This document shows, one piece after another, positions 46,352-60,600 of a DNA stretch of 64,000 nt. The notes under the pieces are model-generated. The model was not told where the DNA came from and searched no databases. It worked only from the letters and a program-made list of their open reading frames with translations. A program made the position numbers and the translations under genes. How positions within the stretch are numbered: the stretch's first letter is position 1; each line of letters begins with the position of its first letter. Origin of the DNA: Mixophyes australis. Its lineage: Eukaryota > Chordata > Amphibia > Anura > Limnodynastidae. The stretch covers positions 46,188,324 to 46,252,323 of the forward strand of contig JAVHZZ010000009.1 in NCBI GenBank assembly GCA_036250195.1, read 5' to 3'.

Positions 46352-47608
46352 CTAACCATTCACAAGAGGGAAGCTCTCAGCCTGCTTGTAAATAGTACAA
46401 AGCCAATTCACCACCCGCACTGGAAGACCATACCTCAGAAGTAGAGCCCACAGGTATTTGTGATCCACCCTGTCAAAGGCCTTCGACTGATCCAAAGCTA
46501 AAAGATACTTTCCCCACGTCTCAGCCCGAACCCGCTCAATGGCCTCCCGGACCCCCACGACAGCACTGAAGGTACTTCGGCCTTTCACAGTGCAATACTG
46601 TGACGGGGAAAGCATTTCACCGGAGATCTGCATCAGTCTATTAAAAAGTACCTTTGCCAAAATCTTTCTGTCGGTATTGAGAAGGGCTATAGGATGCCAA
46701 TTCTCAATACGAGACTGATCTTTCCCTTTGGACAGCAAAATAAGTGCGGAAACCCTCATGGAGGGAGGTAATAAACCTCTCTCCAGGCTCTCATTAAAAA
46801 CCTCCACGAGACGTGGAGCCAGAATGTCCACAAAGATCTTAAAGAACTCGGAGGTTAAGCCATCCGGGCCTGGAGATTTCTTTTTAGACAACTCGTCTAT
46901 GGCCACTGTGACTTCATCTACCGTTATCTTGCTGCCCAAAGACTCAAGCGAACTGCTGAGATCCTCAAGACCAGGTGTCTCCCTCACAAAATAGTCCATT
47001 TTCTCTCTGTCTAGTGATTTCTTAGACAAGAGATCAGAGTAGAAATTCTGTACAACACCAAGGATGCCCTCCTTATCTTCCCTGAGAACACCCTCAGTAT
47101 CATACAGGCCCCTCACCTCTTTCATATCTACCGACTTCCTACAGTTCAGGTAAGGGTCGGGAGAGTGGTACTCCCCGTAGTCCCTCTCCAGGACCAAGGG
47201 AAAAAAACGGTCATATTGCACCTCTCTCATCTGAGCCTTTACTCGGGAGATTTCCCCATCATCTCCCTGTTCAGAGATCAGGAATCCAAGTTTCCTTCTT
47301 AATGCCGAATAGGTATTTTCTCTTAGCAAGTATTTTCTAGCTACCAGGTCACGGAAGAAACTCCGGGTCCTCTTTTTAAATACCTTTTTAAATACCCCCA
47401 ACCACTCTGACCTACTCCAACCTGCCTCCAAATGTGTCTCTTGGGATTCAAAGAAGTCCTTAAAGGACTGTCTTATCACCTCCTCCTCTAGGAGCTGAGA
47501 GTTCAGGCGCCAAAGGCCCCTACCTTTCTGAAAAGTCCCTGAAGCATTCAAGGATACACTAAGGTAAACGTGGTCAGAGAACTCTACCATCTTCAGCTCA
47601 GGAGCCAA
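46352..47608 (-). pseudogene. LINE-3 ORF2 endonuclease end, linker and RT N-terminal part
   Basis: A 418-residue frame: VEFSDHVYLSVSLN (endonuclease SDH), the linker WRLNSQLLEEEVIRQSF, KKKSPGPDGLTSEFFKIF, IENWHPIALLNTDRK, ALDQSKAFDRVDHKYL. It aligns across the points where Gypsy-A split LINE-2, which confirms that insertion site. Confidence 0.92.
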
Positions 47609-47726
47609 AGTCTTCGAGCTCTCTTTAACAAAAAACCTATCTATCCTAGACCTCCTGCTACCTCTTTAATAAGTGAAACCCGTGAGGTCTGGAGAATGGC
47701 GAACATGCACATCCACCAGACCAGGG
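47609..47726 (-). pseudogene. LINE-3 endonuclease remnant at a deletion junction
   Basis: About 40 codons readable as LVDVHVRHSPDLTGF, one stop, then RRSRIDRFFVKES. At ~47727 this joins ORF1 C-terminal sequence, so the first two thirds of the endonuclease and the ORF1-ORF2 gap are deleted. Confidence 0.8.
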
Positions 47727-48539
47727 GAACCTGAACCGGAGGAACCAAGAAGTCAGGAACTAGGGGGTATGGGGAAATGGGAACCAGGGGATCAAGATCT
47801 AGAGATAAAGGGGGATGTTGGACAGAAGTAGGCATAACCAAAGGGCGAGGAAAATCACAGGAGGAAGGGGGGACTGCGAGGGAAAGGAGGTCAGGACAAG
47901 GGGTTGCAGGGAGGGAAGGGGATAGCTCCTCTATATATAAAGGGTTGGTATTGAGATTCACCGTTGTCTTTAAAAAATCCTTTCCTGTTGCCATTCCTAC
48001 TGATTCTCCACATTTCTTGTCCCTAGGCTTTTTGTATACTACACTTGGTTCGCAAGGGACTGAAGTTTTTGAATTCTTCTTTTGTCTCATCGCTTTAGGT
48101 TGAAAAACCAGGTTACCTGTACCATTCCTCACCACCTCTCCTTCTAACTCCTCATCACTGGACAGTACTAAAAACTTGTTCACTAGGATCATCTCCTCAC
48201 TTTTGCCCTTTACTGTACCATTCCTCTTCCCCTTTTTCTTCTGAACCCTAAATTGCCCATCGTTAACCTGACGTGATGAGGCTTTATCTGGGGAATCAGC
48301 CTGAGCCGAACCCTGAGCTAAACTGGACACTGAAGGAAGAGAAGGAGAAGGGGGGGGGTGGAGGGGGTATAGGTGCATTGTTTTCTACTTCCATTTGCTC
48401 TGCAACCTTGGCCAATTCACTGTCTGGGATGTCCTGACTGTTATGGAAAGCTTGCGGTCATCTACTAAAAGGATGGCCTTCTAGCCCACATAGATTACAT
48501 TTTATGATGGAACATGTCTTGGCATCATGTCCCAAACCC
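47727..48539 (-). pseudogene. LINE-3 ORF1 C-terminal part
   Basis: A frame with the second zinc knuckle end (GHDAKTC near 48510), a lysine-rich segment KKKGKRNGTVKGKSEEM, and a proline-rich end with LDPLVPISPYPLVPDFL. It aligns with LINE-1 8453-8980 and LINE-2 40836-41623. Confidence 0.8.
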
Positions 48540-49422
48540 TGCACCTCAGTCCACTACTTGTTCTAGCCATAGAACTAACTGAGGACTGCTTCTCTACGTT
48601 ATCGCTACATGCACATGCGCACCATTGACCCAGCCCCGGCCGCGACTGTGGCACACACCAAGGATTCTAGCTGCAGCTGCATACAAGGAGACAGCTCTCG
48701 GAAAGAGCACACCAGCCCTGGACAGGGTAAGTGAGAGTTCATAACGTCCTGGCTGGACCTTTGGACTTTTCTTTTTAAACACGATCTCAGAGGTTCCTAC
48801 CTGCAATCTGCAGCAAGTATCAGGACCAAAGGCTACACTGCCCATGTGAGCTAATCTCTGGACTATCCACACCAATATTTGGGCCGACTGTTTTTGGAAC
48901 CTAACATACCACGGAGATATGCTGGAACTATTTACATTATCTATAGCACGCATCTAACCTTGGACTTCATTTTTGGAGCTGCATTTATTGGCTTGTACTT
49001 TACCATTGGGATATTGATCTATGGTAATCAAGAGAGCATACCCTCATCAGTAGGACTTTTACTGGACTCTTATTTACCATGCAGATATGTATTTGTGTGT
49101 TAAGACTACAAGCCTAGCATACTGTGATTTGTGTTTCACCTTTTACTCATCCGTGTACATTCCACTGCAATTGTATACATGTAGTCAGTGATACTTTTGT
49201 TTACAAGGTTGCAACCTTATTTGAAACTTGTTTTTACTGTATATTTCAAAAGTTTGAAGCAATAAAAGGCATTTATTTAGTAAAAAGTTTATATACCGTG
49301 CGCCAGGGGAACATTACTTTTTCTACTGGTTACTTTCCAAGGGTTGGAACTTCCCTTGCTATTCCCCCAGGCTGCCTACAACACCCTCCATTAGGGAGCG
49401 CTCACCACCCCCCCTCCTTTAA
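48540..49422 (+). mobile_element. 883-bp insertion in LINE-3 ORF1
   Basis: It splits the ORF1 zinc-knuckle region between GHCGG and LGHDAKTC. CAAACCC occurs on both sides (48533-48539 and 49423-49429), a probable 7-bp target duplication. The plus strand has AATAAAAGG near 49260 and ends with a GGGAGCGCTCACCACC-type tail and TTTAA. No coding domain recognised. The end resembles 28469-28485, so a shared repeat family is likely, possibly Penelope-like. Confidence 0.6.
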
Positions 49423-50443
49423 CAAACCCCCACAATGCCCGCATTTGATGTTGGGGCAATTCATGCTGAGGTGATGGAAGTCGCCGCAGCGATGGCACAT
49501 CCTTGGCTGGCCGGGGTAGAACACCTGGATACGGTTGCGACCAATAAAGGCCGCCGATGGAATATGCCCCGTGCCAGCCTCTATGCATTGTAGTTTTACC
49601 ACGGCTGACCATCCGCCACCCCAGACATGACTGCCGGGGTCCGGGACTTTCTCCAAAGGAGATACTACATCAGCATAGCGTCTTAGCCAGTAAGTTAAAT
49701 CCGCAACTGGAATGGACTCAATGCGAACAAGCAACGTTATTTTATCCCTCTCTTGATGGGTAACAGGGATGGCACGAAAATTTAACCAGGGTGTTGTACC
49801 TTTAAGACAAGCCCACTTCATCCAAAAAGTGTGCAGCCCTTGGTATGACATAAAGCTCAAGTCATATTCCGGGGAATTAACCGGATGAATGTAAGCGAAG
49901 AAATAAGTAGCCCTAAAGCCAAAATGCAAAAACACTAAGTTTAGAAAATCTGGCCTACTTGGGGGGGAATCCTTCCCCATATACCAATATTGCACTACAT
50001 TCCTTCGTATAAAAGGTTGGCCAGATGACTGAGCCTGGGGTTGGGGGTTATGCACTCTTTCCTTTGAACTGCCTGATACAACATTCGCATAAGATATAAC
50101 GCCCGGTATAGACGCTGCCAATACCCCATTATTTACCACTGTGGATGGAGCTGTGAAAACCTGACCAGACCCAGAAGTAGAAGGACCGTCACTGGGGCAA
50201 GTGATAATCTGCACAACATTCTTTATCACTTTCAGATTGTTAACCCCTTCTACCTGTGGAAGCATGCAAGGCTTTGTTTTCACTGCAATTTCTATAGCAT
50301 TTAATGCGGCCCTTGTACCTTCTGACACTTTCATAGGGCCAAAGATTCCACTATCATAGTCTGTACAGGTGACAATGTACTACTATGTAATTCAAATTTA
50401 CCATTAGAGGCAGCATTTACAGAAGCAATATCAGAAACACATA
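49423..50443 (-). pseudogene. LINE-3 ORF1 central region and first zinc knuckle
   Basis: A 310-residue frame with FRAIPVTHQERDKITLLVR, VPDPGSHVWGGGWSAVVKL, IGRNRIQVFYPGQPRM and the zinc knuckle CHRCGDFHHLSMNCP followed by CGHCGG. Upstream the sequence remains similar to LINE-1 to ~50443 (SVNAAS region), where the copy is cut. Confidence 0.85.
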
Positions 50444-51863
50444 TAGTATTTCATATGGCTATTTATTTATGGCTTTTGATCATTATTCCAACCATATGTA
50501 GGTGCTTATCGTAGAGTCGGGTCCGTTCACACACGCATGATGATTTTGTGAATGAATCCATCTAAGTTAAAAATGCCGTGGATTCATTTTTATGTGCATA
50601 CACTTTGATTTGTCTTCTATTGGTTTTTTCATATACATTCTTTCAAAGAAAGATATTTATTGCTGTTATACATGCCCTCAGATATCATCGTAGATTTTTA
50701 TGAATGACATTCCAACCATCTAACACGTAGCCGTAGTACGGGTTAGTTTAAGAATATGCATACTTGGTTCATTTGCAAATATTTTGGTTGAATATTTGGT
50801 TGCATATTTATTTTTGATGTAAGATTTTTGTTTTTGTTCTTTTATATCTGTGTAAGCTCTTATGTGAACGTTGGCTCCAGAGGCGGTTCTTATATGAGGA
50901 TGCCGCATGTCCGTGTACTCACACACAACTTGACTAGCATTCATTTTAATGAAGAATCTGTTCTTATTTTTATGTAATATCTTCCGTATATCAATGTTTC
51001 AATACGATACTTATTGTGCACTTATGGATTTGAAATGTTATAACGTATTGTAGTATGCAATGTTTTATCTACGCACACCTGCCAACACTATAAAGGGAGA
51101 ACTTCCGGACATATCCTCCAACTTGAAAAATACTTTTTTAAAGTCGAAACGCGTTGGAGAATGGTGGACGGAGATATCGATTGCCTAGTGTTCCTATTTG
51201 GTGACTATAACATCACGGTTCTAATCGTTTGGATATTTTGTTTTCTATGTGATCTCTATATGATTGTTACCTACTCACCATCTGGTACGGGCAACTATAT
51301 CCCGGTCCTGTGTGTTTTTTTATCTAAAATAAATTCTTGTTTAAACGTACTACACCATTACATATCTTTTTCCTCCCACATATTATTTCTTCTCCAGCTG
51401 AGAGGAGAGGAAAAGGTGTTTCTTTGATATATGCAACAGCTGTAAATTTGTGGCATACAAAACGGTCCTGCTTACGAGGAATAATCACGACCATATTGAG
51501 AAAATCACTATTGGAAGAAAAGATGGAATATTCCTACTATATAGGATCTACATCGAATAATCCCGATAAAGCAGATGACCCTCTTTACAAGCAACCTCTA
51601 TGGGAACATTAACTACATTGTTACTGTAAGTTAAATTTCAATAGATCGTGATTTTGAAACTTCAAACAGTTTTTGAGCATTACGGACGTCAGTTATTGTC
51701 TATGTTCGCTATTAATTTTGGGAATCCAGTAGCGCTGCAATCACTCCCTCTTTTTATATTTGTATCAAGTCTAATGTACAACTTATGTGCTGATGTTTTG
51801 GGAGTGATTAACTGCTGCAACTGATTATCTAGCGCTTTGTGTGGCTCTATATCTCTTTGTTCT
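50444..51863 (+). other. Unassigned repeat leading into the satellite
   Basis: 1.4 kb without a recognised protein domain. Features: GTCGAAACGCGTTGGAG at about 51151-51167 with an upstream CTCCAAC at ~51117 that can pair with its GTTGGAG; AATAAA at ~51329; and a terminal AGCGCTTTGTGTGGCTC (51829-51845) followed by CTATATCTCTTTGTTCT and then the ATG-type repeats. The AGCGCT end resembles other repeat ends in the window. Confidence 0.4.
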
Positions 51864-54660
51864 ATGATGAATATGATGATGATGAGGATGATGAATATGA
51901 TGAATATGATGATGAATATGATGATGAATATGATGATGAATATGATAAATATGATGAATATGATGATGAATATAATGTTGAATATGATGATGAATATGAT
52001 GAATATGACGATAAATATGATACAAATAATGATTATGATGTATATGATGAATTTGATGAACATGATGAATATGATGATGATGATTATGATGAATATGATG
52101 ATGAATATGATGATGAATTTGATGATGAATATGATGAATATGATGATGATTATGATGAATATGGTGATGAATATGATGAATGAGATGATGAATAAGATAA
52201 ATATGATGAATATAATAAATATGATGATTAATATGATAAATATGAAGACGAATATGATAAATATGTTGATAAATATGATGAATATAATGACTATGGTGAA
52301 TATGATTATTATGATGATGATTATGATGAATATGATGATAAATATGATGAATATGTTGAATATGATGAATATGATGATGAATATGATAAATATGATGATG
52401 CATTTGATGAATATGATGAATATGATGATGAATATGATGAATATTATGAATATGATGAATATGAGGAATATAATGATTAATATGATGAATATGATGACGA
52501 ATATGATGAATATGATGATGAATATGATTATGAATATGATGAATATGATGATAAATATAATGATGAATATGATGATGATGATGATAATGAATATGATATT
52601 GAACATGATGAACATGATGAACATAATGATGAATATGATGAATATGATGATGAATATGATGATTAATATGATGATAAATATGACGAATATGATGATGAAT
52701 ATGATGATGAATATTATGATGAATATGATGAAAATGATGAATATGATGAAAATTATGATAAATATGATGAATATAATGAATATTATGAATATGATGAATA
52801 TGAGGAATATAATGATGAATATGATGAATATGATGACGAATATGATGAATATGATGATGAATATGATGATGAATATGATGAATATGATGATGAATATAAT
52901 GATGACTATGATGATGATGATGATAATGAATATGATATTGAATATGGTGAACATGATAAACATAATGATGAATATGATGAATATGATGAATATGATGAAT
53001 ATGATGAAGATGATGATGATGATAATGATGATGAATATGATGAATATAATAATGAGTATGATGATGATGATGAAAATGATGCTGATGATGATAATGAATA
53101 TGATATTGAATATGATGAACATGATGATGAATATGATGATAATGATGATGACGAATATGATGATAAATATAATGAATATGATGATGAAGAATATGATGAT
53201 GAATATAATGTTGAATATGATGAATATGAGAAATATGATGCTGAAATTGATGAATATGATGATGAATTTGATGATGAATATGATGATGAATATGATGATT
53301 ATGATGATGAATATCATGAATATGATGAATATGATGAATATGATGATGAATATGATTAATATGATGATGATGAATATGATGAATATGAAGAATATGATGA
53401 TGATGATGATGATGATGAATAAGATAAATAAGATGATGAATACGATGAATATGATGATGACTATGAAGAATATAATGATAATTATGATGAATATGATGAT
53501 GACTATGAAGAATATGATGATGAATATGATGATGAATATGATAAATATGATGATAAATATGATGAATATGATGAATATGTTGATGAATTTGATGAATGTG
53601 ATGATGAATGTGATGATGAGTATGATGATGAATATGATGATTATGATGAACATGATGGATATGATGATGAATATGATGAATATGATGAATATGATGATGA
53701 ATATGATAAATATGATGATGAATATGATGATGAATATGATGAAAATGATTAATATGATAAATATGGTGATGAATTTGATTAATATGATGAATATGATGAT
53801 GAATGTGATGAATATGATGATGATGATGATGAATATGATAAATATGATGATGATGATAATTATGATAAATATGATGAATATGATGATGAATATGCTGAAT
53901 ATGATAATGAATATGATGATGAATATGATAATTATGATGATGAATATGATAATTATGATGAATATGATGATGAATAAGATGAATATGATGATGAATATGA
54001 TGAATATGATGTATATGATGATGAATATGATGAATATAACAAATATGATGAATATCATGATAATTATGATAAACAAGATGAATATGATGATGAATATGAT
54101 GAATATGATGAATCTGATGATGAATATGGTGAATATGAAGATGAATATGATAAATATAATGTATATGATGAATATGACGATTATGAATAATATGATGAAG
54201 AATATGATAAATATGATTAATATGATGATGATTATGATGAATATGATGAATATGATGAATATGATGTATATGATGATGAATATGATGAATATGATCATGA
54301 ATATGATGAATATGATGATGAATATCATGAATATGATGAATAGGATGATGAATATGATTAATATGATGATGATGAATATGATGAATATGAAGAATATGAT
54401 GATGATGATGAATATGATGATTAATACGATAAATAAGATGATGAATACGATGAATATAATGATGACTATGAAGAATATAATGATAATTATGATGAATATG
54501 ATGATGACTATGAAGAATATGATGATGAATATGATGATGAATATGATAAATATGATGATGAATATGATGATAAATATGATGAATATGATGAATATGTTGA
54601 TGAATTTGATGAATGTGATGAGGAATGTGATGAAGAGTATGATGATGAATATGATGATTA
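51864..54660 (+). repeat. Satellite part 1: GATGAATAT-type array
   Basis: 2.8 kb composed almost only of GAT, GAA, TAT and AAT triplets in 9-bp (GATGAATAT) and 12-bp (GATGATGAATAT) units. Because units are multiples of three, several frames stay open for up to 1000 codons on both strands; these are artefacts. Higher-order repeats are visible, of about 340 bp (52443 versus 52783) and about 1007 bp (53421 versus 54428). Confidence 0.95.
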
Positions 54661-57600
54661 TTTCATCATCCATCATCCATCATCATTCATCATTCATCAT
54701 TCATCATCCATCATCCATCGTCATTCATCATCCATCATCATCCATCATTCATCATCCATCATCCATCATCCATCATCATCCATCCATCATCATTCATCAT
54801 TCATCATCAATCATCATTCATCACCATTCATCATCCATCATCATTTATCATCCATCATCATTTAATCATTCATCATTTATCATTCATCATCCATCATCCA
54901 TCATCATTCATCCATCATCATTCATCATTCATCATTCATCATCCATCATCCATCATCATACATCATCATTCTTCATTCATTATTCATCATCCATCATCCA
55001 TCATCATTCATCATTCATCATCATCCATCATTATTCATCATTCATCAATCATCCATCATTCATCATTCACCATCCATCATCCATCATCATTCATCATCCA
55101 TGAACCATCATCATTCATCATCCATCATCCATCATCATCCATCATTCATTAATCATCCATCATTCATCATTCATCATTCACCATCTATCAGCATTCATCA
55201 TTCATTATCCATCATCATTCATCATTCATCATCAATCATCATTCATCATTCATCATCATCCATCATCCATCATTCATCATCCATCATCCATCATTCATCA
55301 TCCATCATCATTCATCATTTATCATCCATCATCCATCATTCATCATCCTTCATCCATCATTCATCATTCATCATCCATCATCCATCATCCATCCTATTCA
55401 TCATTCATCATCCATCTTCATTCATTATTCATCATCCATCATCATTCATCATCCATCATCCATCATCATCCATCATTTATCATCCATCATCCATCATCAT
55501 TCATCATTCATCATCCATCATCATTTATCATCCATCATCATTTAATCATTCATCATTCATCATCCATCATCCATCATCATCCATCATCATTCATCATCTA
55601 TCATTCATCATCCATCATCATTCATCATTCAACATCCATCATCCATCATTCATCATCCATCATCTATCATCCATCATTCATCATACATCATCATTCTTCA
55701 TTCATCATTCATCATCCATCATCATTCATCATCCATCATCATCCATCATCATTCATCATTCATCAATCATCCATCATTCATCATTCACCATCCATCATCC
55801 ATCATCATTCATCATCCATGAACCATCATCATTCATCATCCATCATCATCCATCATTCATTAATCATCCATCATTCATCATTCACCATCCATGATCCATC
55901 ATCATTCATCATCCATCATCATCCATCATCCATCATCCATTATCATCCATCATTCATCATCCATCATCCATCATCTATCAGCATTCATCATTCATTATCC
56001 ATCATCCATCATCATTCATCATTCATCATCCATCATCATTCATCATTCATCATCATTCATCATCCATCATCATTCATTATTCATCATTCATCATCCATCA
56101 TCATTCATCATTCATCATTCATCATCCATCATCATCCATTATTATTCATTCATCATCCATTATCCATAATTCATCATCCATCATCATCCATCATCCATCA
56201 TCATCCACCATCAATCATTCATTATTCATCATCCATCATCCATCATCATTCATCATTCATCATCCATCATCCATCATCATTCATCATCCATCATCATTCA
56301 TCATCCATCATCATTCATCATTCATCATTCATCATCCATCATCATTCATCATTCATCATTCATCATCCATCATCCATCATCATTCATCATCCATCATCAT
56401 CCATCATTCATCATTCATCATCCCTCATCCATCATCATTCATCATTCATCATTCATCATCCATCATCCATCATTCATCATCCATCATCCATCCTATTCAT
56501 CATTCATCATCCATCTTCATTCATTATTCATCATCCATCATCATTCATCATCCATCATCCATCATCATCCATCATTTATCATCCATCATCCATCATCATT
56601 CATCATTCATCATCCATCATCATTTATCATCCATCATCATTTAATCATTCATCATTTATCATTCATCATCCATCATCCATCATCATCCATCCATCATCAT
56701 TCATCATTCATCATTCATCATCCATCATCCATCATCATCCATCATCATTCATCATCTATCATTCATCATCCATCATCATTCATCATTCAACATCCATCAT
56801 CCATCATTCATCATCCATCATCTATCATCCATCATTCATCATACATCATCATTCTTCATTCATCATTCATCATCCATCATCATTCATCATCCATCATCAT
56901 CCATCATCATTCATCATTCATCAATCATCCATCATTCATCATTCACCATCCATCATCCATCATCATTCATCATCCATGAACCATCATCATTCATCATCCA
57001 TCATCATCCATCATTCATTAATCATCCATCATTCATCATTCACCATCCATGATCCATCATCATTCATCATCCATCATCATCCATCATCCATCATCCATTA
57101 TCATCCATCATTCATCATCCATCATCCATCATCTATCAGCATTCATCATTCATTATCCATCATCCATCATCATTCATCATTCATCATCCATCAACATTCA
57201 TCATTCATCATCATTCATCATCCATCATCATTCATTATTCATCATTCATCATCCATCATCATTCATCATTCATCATCCATCATCATCCATTATTATTCAT
57301 TCATCATCCATTATCCATAATTCATCATCCATCATCATCCATCATCATCCACCATCAATCATTCATTATTCATCATCCATCATCCATCATCATTCATCAT
57401 TCATCATCCATCATCCATCATCATTCATCATCCATCATCATTCATCATCCATCATCATTCATCATTCATCATTCATCATCCATCATCCATCATCATTCAT
57501 CATTCATCATCCATCATCCATCATCATTCATCATCCATCATCATCCATCATTCATCATTCATCATCCCTCATCCATCATCATTCATCATTCATCATTCAT

Positions 57601-60600
57601 CATCCATCATCCATCATCATTCATCATCCATCATCATCCATCATCCATCATTCATCATCATTCATCATTCATCATTTATCATCCATCATCCATCATCTAT
57701 CATCCATCATTATTCATCATTCATCATCCATCATCCATCATTCATCATCCATCATCATTCATCATTCATCATCCATCATCATTCATCATCCATCATCATT
57801 CATCATTCATCATCCATCATCATCCATCATCCATAATTCATCATCCATCATCCATCATCATCCATCATCCATCATTCATCATCATTTATCATTCATCATT
57901 CATCATTTATCATCCATCATCCATCATCCATCATCATTCATCATTCATCATCCATCATCCATCATCCATCATCCATCATTTATTATCCATCATCATTCAT
58001 TATTCATCATCCATCATCCATCATCATTCATCATTCATCATCCATCATCCATCGTCATTCATCATCCATCATCATCCATCATTCATCATCCATCATCCAT
58101 CATCCATCATCATCCATCCATCATCATTCATCATTCATCATCAATCATCATTCATCACCATTCATCATCCATCATCATTTATCATCCATCATCATTTAAT
58201 CATTCATCATTTATCATTCATCATCCATCATCCATCATCATTCATCCATCATCATTCATCATTCATCATTCATCATCCATCATCCATCATCATTCATCAT
58301 CTATCATTCATCATCCATCATCATTCATCATTCAACATCCATCATCCATCATCATCCATCATTCATCATCCATTATCTATCATCCATCATTCATCATACA
58401 TCATCATTCTTCATTCATCATCCATCATCCATCATCATTCATCATCCATCATCATCCATCATTATTCATCATTCATCAATCATCCATCATTCATCATTCA
58501 CCATCCATCATCCATCATCATTCATCATCTATGAACCATCATCATTCATCATCCATCATCCATCATCATCCATCATTTATTAATCATCCATCATTCATCA
58601 TTCATCATTCACCATCCATGATCCATCATCATTCTTCATCCATCATCATCCATCATCCATCATCCATTATCATCCATCATTCATCATCCATCATCCATCA
58701 TCTATCAGCATTCATCATTCATTATCCATCATCCATCATCATTCATCATTCATCATCAATCATCATTCATCATTCATCATCATCCATCATCCATCATTCA
58801 TCATCCATCATCCATCATTCATCATCCATCATCATTCATCATTTATCATCCATCATCCATCATTCATCATCCTTCATCCATCATTCATCATTCATCATCC
58901 ATCATCCATCATCCATCCTTATTCATCATTCATCATCCATCTTCATTCATTATTCATCATCCATCATCATTCATCATCCATCATCCATCATCATCCATCA
59001 TCCATCATCATTCATCATTCATCATCCATCATCATTTATCATCCATCATCATTTAATCATTCATCATTTATCATTCATCATCCATCATCATTCATCCATC
59101 ATCATTCATCATTCATCATTCATCATTCATCATCATCCATCATCACTCATCATCTATCATTCATCATCCATCATCATTCATCATTCAACATCCATCATCC
59201 ATCATCATCCATCATTCATCATCTATCATCCATCATTCATCATACATCATCATTCTTCATTCATCATTCATCATCCATCATCCATCATCCATCATCATTC
59301 ATCATCCATCATCATCCATCATCATTCATCATTCATCAATCATCCATCATTTATCATTCACCATCCATCATCCAACATCATTCATCATCCATGAACCATC
59401 ATCATTCATCATCCATCATCATCCATCATTCATTAATCATCCATCATTCATCATTCATCATTCACCATCCATGATCCATCATCATTCATCATCCATCATC
59501 ATCCATCATCCATCATCCATTATCATCCATCATTCATCATCCATCATCCATCATCCATCATCTATCAGCATTCATCATTCATTATCCATCATCCATCATC
59601 ATTCATCATTCATCATCCATCATCATTCATCATCATTCATCATCCATCATCATTCATTATTCATCATTCATCATCCATCATCATTCATCATTCATCATTC
59701 ATCATCCATCATCATCCATTACTATTCATTCATCATCCATTATCCATAATTCATCATCCATCATCATCCATCATCCATCATCATCCACCATCAATCATTC
59801 ATCATTCATCATCCATCATCCATCATCATTCATCATTCATCATCCATCATCAATCATCATTCATCATCCATCATCATTCATCATCCATCATTCATCATCA
59901 TTCATCATTCATCATTTATCATCCATCATCCATCATCTATCATCCATCATCATTCATCATTCATCATCCATCATTCATCATCCATCATCATTCATCATTC
60001 ATCATCCATCATCATTCATCATTCATCATCCATCATCCATCATCATTCATCATTCATCATTCATCATCCATCATCCATCATCATTCATCATCCATCATCA
60101 TCCATCATTCATCATTCATCATCCCTCATCCATCATCATTCATCATCTATCATCCATCATCATTCATCATTCATCATCCATCATCATCCATCATCCATCA
60201 TTCATCATCATTCATCATTTATCATCCATCATCCATCATCTATCATCCATCATTATTCATCATTCATCATCCATCATCCATCATCATTCATCATCCATCA
60301 TCATTCATCATTCATCATCCATCATCATCCATCATCCATAATTCATCATCCATCATCCATCATCATTTATCATTCATCATTCATCATTTATCATCCATCA
60401 TCCATCATCATTCATCATCCATCATCCATCATTCATTATCCATCATCATTCATCATTCATCATCCATCATCCATCATCATTCATCATTCATCATTCATCA
60501 TCCATCATCCATCGTCATTCATCATCCATCATCATCCATCATTCATCATCCATCATCCATCATCCATCATCATCCATCCATCATCATTCATCATTCATCA

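Noticed and set aside
51839..52183. Asp/Glu/Tyr-rich 114-residue frame, like an acidic protein
   Set aside because: It is the same satellite read in another frame, starting by chance in the adjoining unique sequence.
51837..55103. 1088-residue Met/Asn-rich frame and a 995-residue Ile/Phe-rich frame on the other strand
   Set aside because: Both arise from triplet-multiple satellite units without stops. There is no domain, no promoter and no codon bias apart from the repeat.
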